Assembly: GCF_002980495.1 (NCBI RefSeq)
Contig: NZ_PVBR01000013.1
Location: 91,516-155,515, forward strand
Source: Phyllobacterium phragmitis
Lineage (GTDB): Bacteria; Pseudomonadota; Alphaproteobacteria; Rhizobiales; Rhizobiaceae
Length of the DNA stretch: 64,000 nt
Direction of reading: 5' to 3'
Position 1 is the stretch's first letter; each line of letters opens with the position of its first letter. Of the stretch, positions 55,869-64,000 are shown piece by piece. Under the pieces are notes generated by a model. That model was not told the origin of the DNA. It did no database searches and saw only the letters and a list, made by a program, of their open reading frames with translations. A program made the translations under genes and the position numbers.

Positions 55869-57662
55869 ATGAGACGATTGACCCTCGGGGTTTCCGCGCT
55901 GGCTCTTGCGGCCACGCTTGGAGGAACGTCCGCATTTGCAGACGAGGATGACGTCACCGCATGGCGGCTGTTCGTGTCCGATCATGCCGAGCCGGTGGTG
56001 AAGGTGATCGACGCGCTGGACGGCGACCTGCTCGACACCTTCAAGATCGAAGGACTGGCTACGCTTCACCGTTCCTCGAGCGGCGAGACCGTGTTCGCCG
56101 TGCAGGGGGCTGCGGGTGAGGTTCATGCGATCAAGAGCGGCATCGCATTCCATGACCATGGCGATCATGGCGACATCGACGTTGATGACGCGGAACTGCT
56201 GCATGTCCACATCGACGGCAAGAAGCCGGCGCATTTCGTCGAGCTTCAGGGCAATATCGCCCAGTGGTTCGACGGCGAGGACGAGGTTCGGGTCTTCTCG
56301 GAGAAATCGATTCTCGGTGAGAAGATCGATGTCCGCAAGGCGAATGTCGTTGCTCCCCATCACGGTGTCGCAGTTCCCTATCAGAACCATGCCGTTGTCA
56401 CGATTCCGAACCCCGAAGACGCCTCCAAGCGGCCGATCGGGGCGCGCGTGGTTGATTTTAACGGCAACAAGGTCGGCGAGGACGTGGCATGTCCCGGTCT
56501 GCACGGCTCGGCAGGTTCGGGCAGCATCTATGCGCTCGCCTGCGACACCGGCCTGCTTCTGATCAAGCAGGATGGCGGTGTGCCGACCATCGAGCACTTG
56601 CCCTACGCGTCGTCCCTTCCCGAAGGTAGCTCCTCTACCCTGATCGGCGGCAAGGGGCTACAATATTTCATCGGCAACTACGGCGCCGACCGCATCGTCG
56701 TGGTTGATCCCTCTGAAGGCGAGAATGGCTTCCAGCTGGTCCAACTTCCGACGCGGCGCGTTCACTTCGCGGTCGATCCGATCCGGGCAAAGTTTGCCTA
56801 TGTAATTACCGAGGACGGCCAGCTCCACAAGGTCGATGTGCTCGCGGGCAAGATCGCGCAGTCGCTCAAGGTGACCGATCCCTATTCGATGGACGGCCAC
56901 TGGAGCGATCCGCGTCCGCGCGTTGCAGTCGCCGGCGACAACGTCGTCGTGACGGATCCACTCAACGGCAAGCTGCACCTGATCAATGCGGAAAGCTTCA
57001 AGGAGAGCGGTGAGATCGCCATTGAAGGCAAGCCGTTCAACATCGTCGCCGTCGGCGGCACTGGGAAGGCCCACGAACATGAGGGCGGGCAAGGTCACGA
57101 CCATGCTCATGCTCACAATCACGGTGATGACCAGATCTACAAGGGCTACTTCGAGGACGCCCAGGTCAAGGATCGTGCCCTGTCAGATTGGGCGGGGGAC
57201 TGGCAGTCCGTTTATCCCTTCCTTCAGGATGGCACGCTCGATCCTGTGATGGCGCACAAGGCGGAAGACGGCAAGCAGAGCGCCGACGAGTACAAAGCCT
57301 ATTACGCGGTCGGATACAAAACTGATGTCGAGCGTATCACGATCGACGGCGACATCGCGACCTTCTTCAAGGACGGAAAGCCACTGAAGGCCCGTTATGC
57401 CAGCGACGGCCATGAGATCCTGACCTACGAAAAGGGCAACCGGGGCGTTCGCTTCATCTTCAAGAAAGTAGAAGGTGATGCGGACGCGCCAGAGTACTTC
57501 CAGTTCAGCGATCACAAGATCGCACCGGGAAAAGCTGATCATTATCACCTCTACTGGGGCAACGATCGTGCGGCTTTGCTCAAGGAAGTGACGAACTGGC
57601 CGACTTACTATCCCTCGTCCCTGAGCGCGAAGGAGATCGTCGAAGAGATGATAGCGCACTGA
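55869..57662 (+). CDS. aztD: Fusion of zinc metallochaperone AztD and ZinT
   Basis: A 597-residue secreted protein (ATG 55869 after AAGGAGAG; signal peptide about 1-24). Residues about 25-400 match AztD, a beta-propeller zinc chaperone known from Paracoccus, including the His-rich loop FHDHGDHGD (about 92-100) and HVHIDG. A His-rich linker follows (about 402-419, [19 protein letters not shown] in part). Residues about 425-597 match the periplasmic zinc protein Zin[27 protein letters not shown], the metal-binding [19 protein letters not shown], and the terminal [10 protein letters not shown] and EEMIAH. The two proteins are normally encoded separately. No stop or frameshift separates them here. 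Confidence 0.9.
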   Translation: MRRLTLGVSALALAATLGGTSAFADEDDVTAWRLFVSDHAEPVVKVIDALDGDLLDTFKIEGLATLHRSSSGETVFAVQGAAGEVHAIKSGIAFHDHGDHGDIDVDDAELLHVHIDGKKPAHFVELQGNIAQWFDGEDEVRVFSEKSILGEKIDVRKANVVAPHHGVAVPYQNHAVVTIPNPEDASKRPIGARVVDFNGNKVGEDVACPGLHGSAGSGSIYALACDTGLLLIKQDGGVPTIEHLPYASSLPEGSSSTLIGGKGLQYFIGNYGADRIVVVDPSEGENGFQLVQLPTRRVHFAVDPIRAKFAYVITEDGQLHKVDVLAGKIAQSLKVTDPYSMDGHWSDPRPRVAVAGDNVVVTDPLNGKLHLINAESFKESGEIAIEGKPFNIVAVGGTGKAHEHEGGQGHDHAHAHNHGDDQIYKGYFEDAQVKDRALSDWAGDWQSVYPFLQDGTLDPVMAHKAEDGKQSADEYKAYYAVGYKTDVERITIDGDIATFFKDGKPLKARYASDGHEILTYEKGNRGVRFIFKKVEGDADAPEYFQFSDHKIAPGKADHYHLYWGNDRAALLKEVTNWPTYYPSSLSAKEIVEEMIAH

Positions 57663-57683
57663 CCGCAGCGCTTCTCTTCGCAC

Positions 57684-57710
57684 GTGCCCGGCCTTCAAGG
57701 CCGGGCGCAC
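57684..57710 (+). terminator. GC-rich hairpin between aztD-zinT and the GTPase gene
   Basis: An 8-bp perfect stem (GCCCGGCC 57686-57693 with GGCCGGGC 57699-57706) with a TTCAA loop and weak outer pairing. No T-run follows, so partial termination, mRNA processing or stabilisation are possible. Confidence 0.5.
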
Positions 57711-57741
57711 CTCTCGTCCCTTAACACTGCCAGAGGCCGCC

Positions 57742-58965
57742 ATGCTCGACACAGCCAAATCCTCAAATCGCCTTCCTGTCACGGTCCTCTCGGGTTTTCT
57801 CGGCGCCGGCAAGACCACGCTTCTCAATCATGTGCTCAACAATCGTGAAGGTCGGCGTGTCGCCGTCATCGTCAATGACATGAGCGAGGTGAACATAGAC
57901 GCCGCGCTCGTGCGTGACGGCGGTGCGAACCTGTCACGCACCGAAGAACAACTGGTCGAAATGACCAATGGCTGCATCTGCTGCACCCTGCGCGACGATC
58001 TCTTGAAAGAAGTCCGGCAGCTGTCGCAGGAGGGCCGTTTCGACTATCTGCTGATCGAGGGCACGGGCATTGCCGAACCCCTGCCGGTCGCCACCACCTT
58101 CGATTTCCGTGACGAAAACGGGGAGAGTCTGTCGGATGTGGCGCGCCTTGACACGATGGTCACCGTGGTCGATGCGGCCAATCTGCTGAAAGACTATTCC
58201 TCGCAGGATTTCTTGCGCGACCGAGGTGAGGTCGCAGGTGACGCCGACGACCGGGCTCTGGTCGACCTGCTGGTCGAGCAGATCGAGTTCGCCGACGTGA
58301 TCGTGCTGAACAAGGTATCGGATACGCCGCCCGCCGATCTCGACCTCGCTCGCAAGATCATTCGATCGCTCAATCCCGATGCAGAACTGGTCGAGACGGA
58401 TTTCGGCAAAGTGTCGCTCGACAAATTGCTCGATACCGGTCGCTTCGATTTCGAGAAAGCCGAGCGGCATCCGCTCTGGTTCAAGGAACTGAACGGTTTC
58501 AGGGATCATATCCCCGAAACGGAAGAATATGGCATCCGCTCCTTCGTCTATCGCGAGCGTCGGCCGTTCGATCCCATCAAGCTGAAGGACTTCATCAATC
58601 GCTCCTGGCCGGGCGTCGTGCGCGCGAAAGGCTTCTTCTGGCTTGCGACACGCCCGCATTATGTTGGCGAGATCAGCCAGGCCGGCGCTCTGATCCGCAC
58701 TGGCAAGCGCGGTTTGTGGTGGGCTTCCGTGCCCAAGCACCAATGGCCCGATCATCCCGAGTGGCGAGCGGCGATGAAACCCTATCTCGATCCGGTGTGG
58801 GGTGATCGGAGGCAGGAGATCGTCTTCATCGGCTGCGATCCGATGGACGAGACGAGACTGCGCGCCGAACTCGATGAATGTCTCGTCAAGGAAAAGGACT
58901 TTACGCCTGGCCGCTGGCGGGATCTGCCCGATCCATTCCCAAGTTGGGAAAGGCCCGTAGCTTAA
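57742..58965 (+). CDS. COG0523 (CobW/YciC-like) GTPase, probable zinc metallochaperone
   Basis: A 407-residue G3E GTPase: Walker [12 protein letters not shown] (about 17-27), the metal-binding [10 protein letters not shown] (CxCC, about 75-84), Walker B in [11 protein letters not shown], guanine motif LNKVSD, and a C-terminal CobW_C domain ([12 protein letters not shown]). Zinc-linked members (YciC/ZagA) move zinc to client proteins under limitation. The position after aztABCD supports this over a cobalt role. Confidence 0.9.
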   Translation: MLDTAKSSNRLPVTVLSGFLGAGKTTLLNHVLNNREGRRVAVIVNDMSEVNIDAALVRDGGANLSRTEEQLVEMTNGCICCTLRDDLLKEVRQLSQEGRFDYLLIEGTGIAEPLPVATTFDFRDENGESLSDVARLDTMVTVVDAANLLKDYSSQDFLRDRGEVAGDADDRALVDLLVEQIEFADVIVLNKVSDTPPADLDLARKIIRSLNPDAELVETDFGKVSLDKLLDTGRFDFEKAERHPLWFKELNGFRDHIPETEEYGIRSFVYRERRPFDPIKLKDFINRSWPGVVRAKGFFWLATRPHYVGEISQAGALIRTGKRGLWWASVPKHQWPDHPEWRAAMKPYLDPVWGDRRQEIVFIGCDPMDETRLRAELDECLVKEKDFTPGRWRDLPDPFPSWERPVA

Positions 58966-59227
58966 TGAGACCCGCCTGGGCCGGATCCACCCTATCCTCC
59001 AAGCAGCCGATGACAAGCTTCTGCACGCCGGTTGCCATTTGAGCACGGCGCGGTTCTCTGTGTTTGACCACGCTCCGCCGCGCGCCGCCAATTGGCCGGT
59101 CACCGATTTTTGTCAAGGGCGAGTAAAATGGCTTCCATACAAATAAACTTCAACCGACGCCGGAGCAGCCACGCGATCTTATGCCAAACGACGATAAAGC
59201 GACTGATTGCACGACACCATCACCATT

Positions 59228-60106
59228 TCAGTAGGATGCGCTCGCGGGCGTGATCTCGACGGTCGCTGTCATGCCTGCCGCCAGTTCGACGCCCGATGGG
59301 ACATGATCGATATGGATGCGGACCGGGATACGCTGGGCAAGACGCACCCAGGAAAATGTCGCTGCCACATTTGGCAGGCCGAGATGACCGGGCGCGTCGT
59401 TGCTGTTCTCGATACCGCGACCGATGCTTTCGACGTGACCCGACACGGGCTGATCAAAGCCCATCAGGATGATCTGCGCCGGGCTGCCGATGCTGATTTG
59501 CTGGATCTTCGTCTCTTCGAAATAGCCGGTGATCCAGAAGCTGGCCGCGTCGAGAACCGCGACCCTCGTCACGCCGGCCGTCGCATAGTCTCCGGGCCGG
59601 AGCCTCAGATTGGTGACATAGCCATCAACAGGCGAGCGTATAGCCGAGCGGGCAAGATCGAGTTTGGCGAGATCGAGAGTCGCCACCGCTGCCTGATAGG
59701 CGGCACCGGCCACCGCTGCTGCTCCACCCGATTGCTGGACGGCTTCCTGGGATACGACCTCCCGGAGCTGGCTGTGACGCCGCGCCGTCGCTTGACGAAC
59801 GAGCATATCCTGACGCTTGGCTTCGACGTCGGCCTCTGCCAACGCCACTGCGAGCCGGAGCCGCTCGGGGTCGATCACATAGAGAATGTCGCCCCGACGC
59901 ACATACTGATTATCGACCACCGGCACGGCGCTGACAGTGCCGGAGACTTCCGGTGCGATCTGCACGACATCCACGCTCACCCGCCCGTCGCGGGTCCAGG
60001 GCGTCCGCTCGTAGCGGCTCCACGCCTCCAGTGCGATAAAAGCGGAAACGGCGGCGAGGCAAAGGGTCAGAGCGTAGCGGCTGAGCAGGGATAAAACAGG
60101 CTTCAA
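59228..60106 (-). CDS. HlyD-family periplasmic adaptor (AaeA-like)
   Basis: A 292-residue membrane fusion protein with an N-terminal membrane anchor (about 8-27), the lipoyl halves (RVSVDVVQIAPEVSGTV, SAIRSPVDGYVTNLRLRPGDY) and a short helical hairpin. It overlaps the DUF1656 gene by 4 bp. With the two genes upstream it makes an AaeXAB-type exporter of aromatic carboxylic acids. Confidence 0.9.
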   Translation of the reverse strand: MKPVLSLLSRYALTLCLAAVSAFIALEAWSRYERTPWTRDGRVSVDVVQIAPEVSGTVSAVPVVDNQYVRRGDILYVIDPERLRLAVALAEADVEAKRQDMLVRQATARRHSQLREVVSQEAVQQSGGAAAVAGAAYQAAVATLDLAKLDLARSAIRSPVDGYVTNLRLRPGDYATAGVTRVAVLDAASFWITGYFEETKIQQISIGSPAQIILMGFDQPVSGHVESIGRGIENSNDAPGHLGLPNVAATFSWVRLAQRIPVRIHIDHVPSGVELAAGMTATVEITPASASY

Positions 60107-60318
60107 GGCAAGAGTCCGATCGATGGCAGGTGCTGCACCAGCAGACCGTAAATGATGACGAAGGTGGCGAGCTCGACGAGCGGCCGATAAGCGAACAGGC
60201 GGGTGACGCCGGTAGCGGCGAGGAAGCGGATCACCACCATGGTCGCCACGAGCGCGATCAACGCGAACACCAGCAGACCAGGGATGAGGACGCCCCCGAT
60301 ACTGAGATCAAGGATCAT
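60103..60318 (-). CDS. DUF1656 small membrane protein (AaeX-like)
   Basis: A 71-residue protein with two hydrophobic segments (LIPGLLVFALIALVATMVV and LATFVIIYGLLVQHL) and the family pattern ILDLSIGGVLIPGL. Overlaps both neighbours by 4 bp, as in aaeXAB operons. Function unknown. Confidence 0.88.
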   Translation of the reverse strand: MILDLSIGGVLIPGLLVFALIALVATMVVIRFLAATGVTRLFAYRPLVELATFVIIYGLLVQHLPSIGLLP

Positions 60319-62429
60319 GAGCTACACTCCCCTTTCGCCGTGTCTCCGGGACCGAGCGCGAACCGAAGGTCGATGAGCAGATCGACCATCCGCGAGCAGC
60401 CCTTGATCGAGCTGCCGGCGATCATCGCCGTCAACGTTTGGATGCGCTGATCAAGGTCGCTGTGATCGACAGGCCCCGTCAGGCCTCCGGCGCCAAAGCG
60501 GGCGGCGATCAGGGAAAGAAGTTCGCTCAGCTTGTCGCCAACCTCGCCCTTGACCTGCGGGATCGTCCTGCGGAGCTGACCAACAGCGTGACCGATGCGA
60601 AGATGGTGCAGCGTATCGTCCAGGACGTCAGAATAGCGGTTCCTTGACACCCGCAGCCTTGGCAGCAACAGCGCAGTCCGATCGACCATGAGGCTCGTCC
60701 AGTGCGCTTCATTGGGCGCTCCACCAAGCGCTCGTCGGCTGACGTCCCGACGACTTAAGCGAAGCAGCCGGTTGATCGCCACATCGACCGGTACGGTCTG
60801 GAGCAGGCCCATGCTCACCACCCCGAACCCGACTGCCGCAAAGAGCGCGATGACGGTATTCAAGGATGCGGCGAAGTCGCCGGCGTAGGTGGTGCCCAAC
60901 CCTGTCAGGATCGGAATGGTGAGGGTGATGCCGAGCGCCATGAACGTCGTCGGGAGACGCGCTTGCAGGGAACCGGCCCACAGGAACGCCGGCGCGAGCG
61001 CCGCCACAAGGACGCCGAAGTCCGTGACCTGCGGCAGGATGACGAAGCTATAGACAAGGCTGATCACCACCCCATAGATCGAGCCGACAATATATTTGAT
61101 GACGTTAGGCGCCGGCGCGTCGACATTGCCAAACAGGGTGCAGCATACGCCGAAGATGGAAACCGCCATTCCACCCTCCGGCCAGCCCGACCAGATCCAG
61201 AAGGCGCAGCCGATGAGGATGCCGACGATGGCGCCCAGCGTAGCGCGGCCCGCCATCCAGGGATCGCGGTGATAGACATAGCCCGTCGCCCGCTGCGGCC
61301 CATGAAGCGATGCCGCGACATGGGATCGCCTGGCGGTCGCGATGTTCCTTTCAAGCCTGTCGCAGTCCTGAAGCAAGCCGATCATTTCTGCCAGATGGCC
61401 GGCGAGATTGGCGGCGAGTCTGTCGCCGGACGTCGCGGCATCAACGCCGGGACGTTTCTGGATCGATCGCGCGCGGGCGATCAGATGGACTGCGGCGCCC
61501 TCCCGTTCGTCCGTCTCGACGGTTGCGATCCAGGTCTCGACTTCACCGAGCAATGCGATCAGTTCATCGGGCGCGTTGTCGTCCCCGGCGCCGAGGGAGT
61601 GTATCCGGTCCTCGATCTCCGTCGCCAGCGGAAGCAGTCGGGCGAGCCGGTCATGGACCAGTTGCAGCTTCTTGGCGTCCGGCGTTACGGAGGCCGCGTC
61701 ATACGGCAGGTGGACGCCGAGCCCCTGCAGGGCAAGGAGATCTCCTGCGAGCTGGTTGCGGTCGCGACGGTTCTCTCCCGGTGTTCCGTTCAGTGCGTCA
61801 CCTGCCAGCCGACGGGCGTCCCGCAGCGTTGCCGACAGCTTGCCGATGAACTGGCCGGTCATGCGCTTCGGCAGGACGTAGCGATGCACCAGGACGGCGC
61901 AAAGAATCCCGATCGAAATCTCCTGAACCCGCACCGATGCCGTCTCGAACACCGCACCTGGATCAAGCACGCTGGGAAAACCGATTAGGCTCGCGGTGTA
62001 GCCGGCCAGGACGAAAGCATAGGCTCTTGGCGTGCGATCGAGCAGCGAGAAAAACAGGCACAGACCGATCCAGCAGGCAAGGACCACGCTGCATACAATC
62101 GGGTCGTTCACGAAATTCGGAACGATCGCCACCGTCGCGACGGCGCCAATGAGCGTCCCGGCGAAGCGATAGACACCACGACTGAGCGATGCGCCGGCCG
62201 AGGTCTGCGAGACGATATAGACGGTGACGATGGCCCAGAACGGTTTGGGAAGCCCGATCTGCAGCGAAATGTAATAGGCCAGCATCGCCGCCGCGAAGCT
62301 CTTCGCCGAAAAGAGGATCGCATCCGCGTCCGCCTTCATGGCGGGCGTACGAAGGAGGTTCGGGCCTGACCGCAATAGTGCGGCGCTGGCCTTGTTCAAC
62401 AGGGTGTTTGCGGGGTGCGCGGTGTTCAT
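60315..62429 (-). CDS. FUSC family inner-membrane exporter (AaeB-like)
   Basis: A 704-residue protein with two six-helix halves separated by a cytosolic region of about 190 residues. Starts of the halves are FSAKSFAAAMLAYYISLQIG and GAIVGILIGCAFWIWSGW. Related to AaeB of E. coli, which exports p-hydroxybenzoate. First gene of a three-gene operon divergent from an AraC regulator. Confidence 0.9.
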   Translation of the reverse strand: MNTAHPANTLLNKASAALLRSGPNLLRTPAMKADADAILFSAKSFAAAMLAYYISLQIGLPKPFWAIVTVYIVSQTSAGASLSRGVYRFAGTLIGAVATVAIVPNFVNDPIVCSVVLACWIGLCLFFSLLDRTPRAYAFVLAGYTASLIGFPSVLDPGAVFETASVRVQEISIGILCAVLVHRYVLPKRMTGQFIGKLSATLRDARRLAGDALNGTPGENRRDRNQLAGDLLALQGLGVHLPYDAASVTPDAKKLQLVHDRLARLLPLATEIEDRIHSLGAGDDNAPDELIALLGEVETWIATVETDEREGAAVHLIARARSIQKRPGVDAATSGDRLAANLAGHLAEMIGLLQDCDRLERNIATARRSHVAASLHGPQRATGYVYHRDPWMAGRATLGAIVGILIGCAFWIWSGWPEGGMAVSIFGVCCTLFGNVDAPAPNVIKYIVGSIYGVVISLVYSFVILPQVTDFGVLVAALAPAFLWAGSLQARLPTTFMALGITLTIPILTGLGTTYAGDFAASLNTVIALFAAVGFGVVSMGLLQTVPVDVAINRLLRLSRRDVSRRALGGAPNEAHWTSLMVDRTALLLPRLRVSRNRYSDVLDDTLHHLRIGHAVGQLRRTIPQVKGEVGDKLSELLSLIAARFGAGGLTGPVDHSDLDQRIQTLTAMIAGSSIKGCSRMVDLLIDLRFALGPGDTAKGECSS

Positions 62430-62506
62430 GCCGCCAGTTGTGACCGATTTGCAAAAGCAAATAAATTCGGTATTCTGACAAAACCTCCCTAAATTATGCC
62501 ATACTT

Positions 62507-63331
62507 ATGCACATGCAGCGCCTCGCCGTTTCTGTTTTCGACCCCGACCTCACGTCTCTGCCGGCCGTTGCCCATCGGCTCGACTTCGTGGAGCATGAGG
62601 CCGAAGTGCCTTTGCACGTGCATCGGAAGGGTCAGTTGATCCTCGCCTTGCACGGCGCTGTCACCTGCACCGCCGACAACGAGATCTGGATCGTGCCGCC
62701 CAATTGTGGGGTCTGGATTCCGGGCGGTGTGCCGCATAGCGCCCGTGCAACAGCGAATGCGCGGCTCAACTATCTGTTCGTGGAGCCAGGAGCCGCAAAT
62801 CTGCCCGAGGACTGCTGCACGCTTTCGGTCTCTCCGATGATCCGGGAGATGGTGGATCGGCTGGCTCGCGAGCGAGCGGACTATCTTGCCGATAGCCATG
62901 CCGCCCGGCTTGCGAGGGTGGTCCTGGACGAACTCGCCGAGATGCCGCGAGAACGGTTCAATCTGCCGATCTCCTGCAATCCGAAGATCCGCGCAATAGC
63001 TGACGCCCTGACGAGCGAACCTTCAGACCGCAGCACTCTGTGCGACTGGGCGACGCGCGTGGCCATGAGCGAAAGGACGCTTGCGCGCTTGTTGATCCGG
63101 GAGACGGGTCTGACGTTCGGACGCTGGCGGCAACAACTCCACCTTATCGTCGCTCTTCGGGAACTGGCCAGCGGTGCGACGGTGCAGAACGTAGCGGCCG
63201 AACTGGGCTACGACTCGGTCAACGCCTTCATCACGATGTTCAAGAAGGCGCTCGGAAGCACGCCCGCCCAGTATTTCGCGCAACGCAGGGCAACGCTGCT
63301 CACAGTCCCGAAACGCGCGCTTAAAGAGTGA
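62507..63331 (+). CDS. AraC family transcriptional regulator (cupin plus HTH)
   Basis: A 274-residue regulator with an N-terminal cupin (FVEHEAEVPLHVHRKGQLILAL, PNCGVWIPGGVPHSARAT) and C-terminal double HTH (LCDWATRVAMSERTLARLLIRETG, VAAELGYDSVNAFITMFKKALG in parts). It is divergent from the AaeXAB-like operon with a 77-bp AT-rich gap, so it probably controls it. Confidence 0.92.
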   Translation: MHMQRLAVSVFDPDLTSLPAVAHRLDFVEHEAEVPLHVHRKGQLILALHGAVTCTADNEIWIVPPNCGVWIPGGVPHSARATANARLNYLFVEPGAANLPEDCCTLSVSPMIREMVDRLARERADYLADSHAARLARVVLDELAEMPRERFNLPISCNPKIRAIADALTSEPSDRSTLCDWATRVAMSERTLARLLIRETGLTFGRWRQQLHLIVALRELASGATVQNVAAELGYDSVNAFITMFKKALGSTPAQYFAQRRATLLTVPKRALKE

Positions 63332-63384
63332 CGGCTTTTTGTATTCTCGACCGATCTCCCAGATGGGAAGTCTGCGTCCGCAAC

Positions 63385-63602
63385 CAGTTCGTAATCAGAT
63401 CGGCAAGGTCTGCTACGGCATATTCTCTGCTGATTTGCAGGTCAGCGGCACGTTGCTTCTCATCGACGCCAAGGATGAGCGCGCTGCAGCTTCGTACAAA
63501 TCCTATGGCGCGCTCGAAATCCCGAAGACGCCATTGTCTTTGGTCCTCCCCTACTCCGTCTTTCTGACGGCGATGGAACAGGCGGGCAAGCCGATCCTTT
63601 AG
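63385..63602 (+). pseudogene. GNAT acetyltransferase C-terminal remnant
   Basis: The frame encodes LLLIDAKDERAAASYKSYGA, then LPYSVFLTAMEQAGKPIL, the C-terminal end of a GNAT protein like TacT-type toxins. The N-terminal two thirds with the acetyl-CoA loop are missing and the upstream frame (from 63339) is not protein-like. It lies next to an IS end, which may have caused the loss. Confidence 0.55.
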
Positions 63603-63661
63603 GCCAAACCGGCTTCCATCCCTACACAGCCATGTGCCCATCAGGGGAATCGCTTGAAAAA

Positions 63662-64000
63662 TCATTTGTGTGCTGCGGTTATTGCGGTTTCGAGATAATC
63701 GTCGTCCCATCCGAGCGTTTTCCGTCTGACCTTGAGGCTGGCCTTGTCGTTGATGGAGCGAATGAGGTTGAGGCTGATATGGCGGACGGTGGCCATGTTG
63801 GCGGGTCCGTTCTGGGTTCTCAGGCGCATGAGATCGTCATGGAAGACGACATCCATGACCCAGTGAAGGCGGTTCTCCACATGCCAGTGCGCGCGCACGG
63901 CGTGGGCGAACTGTTGTGCGGTGAGGGTCGCGGAAGACAGATAGTAGCGCCGTTCGAGGCAGGTTTTTGCGCCCCGTATGGTTTGGCTCTCGACCATTGC
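63662..64000 (-). mobile_element. ISAs1-family transposase, C-terminal part (cut by window edge)
   Basis: Minus-strand frame of at least 111 residues ending at 63662, with VRAHWHVENRLHWVMDVVFHDD (in part), which holds the last acidic residue of the DDE site, and NGPANMATVRHISLNLIRS. This is the C-terminal pattern of ISAs1-type transposases. The gene continues past 64000. The IS end should lie in 63603-63661; no inverted repeat can be proven without the other end. Confidence 0.85.

Noticed and set aside
58966..59227. Possible small genes between the GTPase and the AaeA-like gene
   Set aside because: Frames on either strand are short, lack ribosome-binding sites and show no recognisable family; likely intergenic or decayed sequence.
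59207..60094. 295-codon plus-strand frame
   Set aside because: Antisense shadow of the HlyD-family adaptor gene.
1..64000. CRISPR arrays, prophage, rRNA operons
   Set aside because: No regularly spaced repeats, phage structural genes or rRNA sequence were seen anywhere in the window.

Overview
The window is a chromosomal segment of an alphaproteobacterium of the order Hyphomicrobiales (Rhizobiales), most like Brucellaceae (Brucella/Ochrobactrum and relatives). The evidence is the gene order rpsB-tsf-pyrH-frr-uppS-cdsA-rseP-bamA, an EipB (DUF1849) envelope protein next to rpsB, DUF1489, DUF2336, ClpS-ClpA and a Rhizobiales-type palindromic repeat. Genus cannot be settled by reading alone. Coding density is high and GC is moderately high throughout.

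Region 1 (1 to about 36.2 kb) looks like conserved core. On the minus strand eipB is followed by the translation, lipid and outer-membrane cluster rpsB to bamA (bamA is cut by the left edge). Next come a RidA protein, a GDPD phosphodiesterase, a FemAB-like protein, a HIT protein, azlCD, clpS-clpA, a SPOR-domain D,D-carboxypeptidase, DUF1489, L-serine ammonia-lyase, a 33-codon membrane peptide, a YdcF/ElyC-like protein, a DUF1624 membrane protein, a MerR regulator, mgtE, a phosphatase/unknown/VanZ trio, DUF2336, a MaoC-CitE pair, a flavin reductase and a nitroreductase, a secreted orphan, thrS, yidD, an IscU/NifU-like scaffold, folE, hisI and a patatin phospholipase. The block ends at tRNA-Leu(GAG).

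Region 2 (about 36.4 to 64 kb) looks accessory. It opens after the tRNA with a decayed fragment that tentatively resembles a conjugative relaxase. Then come an RND efflux operon whose adaptor gene carries a one-base frameshift, a divergent OmpR/CpxA-type two-component pair, an EamA remnant, an AraC/SDR divergent pair, a cobalamin riboswitch with a btuB-btuFCD operon and terminator, a SnoaL/NAD(P)-binding/HxlR cluster, a zinc-acquisition operon (aztABC, an AztD-ZinT fusion, a COG0523 GTPase) behind two candidate Zur boxes, an AaeXAB-like efflux operon with its AraC regulator, a GNAT remnant and the 3' end of an ISAs1-type transposase cut by the right edge.

The most unusual items are three. The first is a single 597-residue secreted protein joining the zinc chaperone AztD to the periplasmic zinc protein ZinT through a His-rich linker. 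The second is a 38-bp direct repeat (35/38 identical) placed once near the RND operon and once near the two-component operon, probably a shared response-regulator operator. The third is the decayed material at tRNA-Leu that may mark an island edge. No rRNA operon, CRISPR array or intact prophage was seen.
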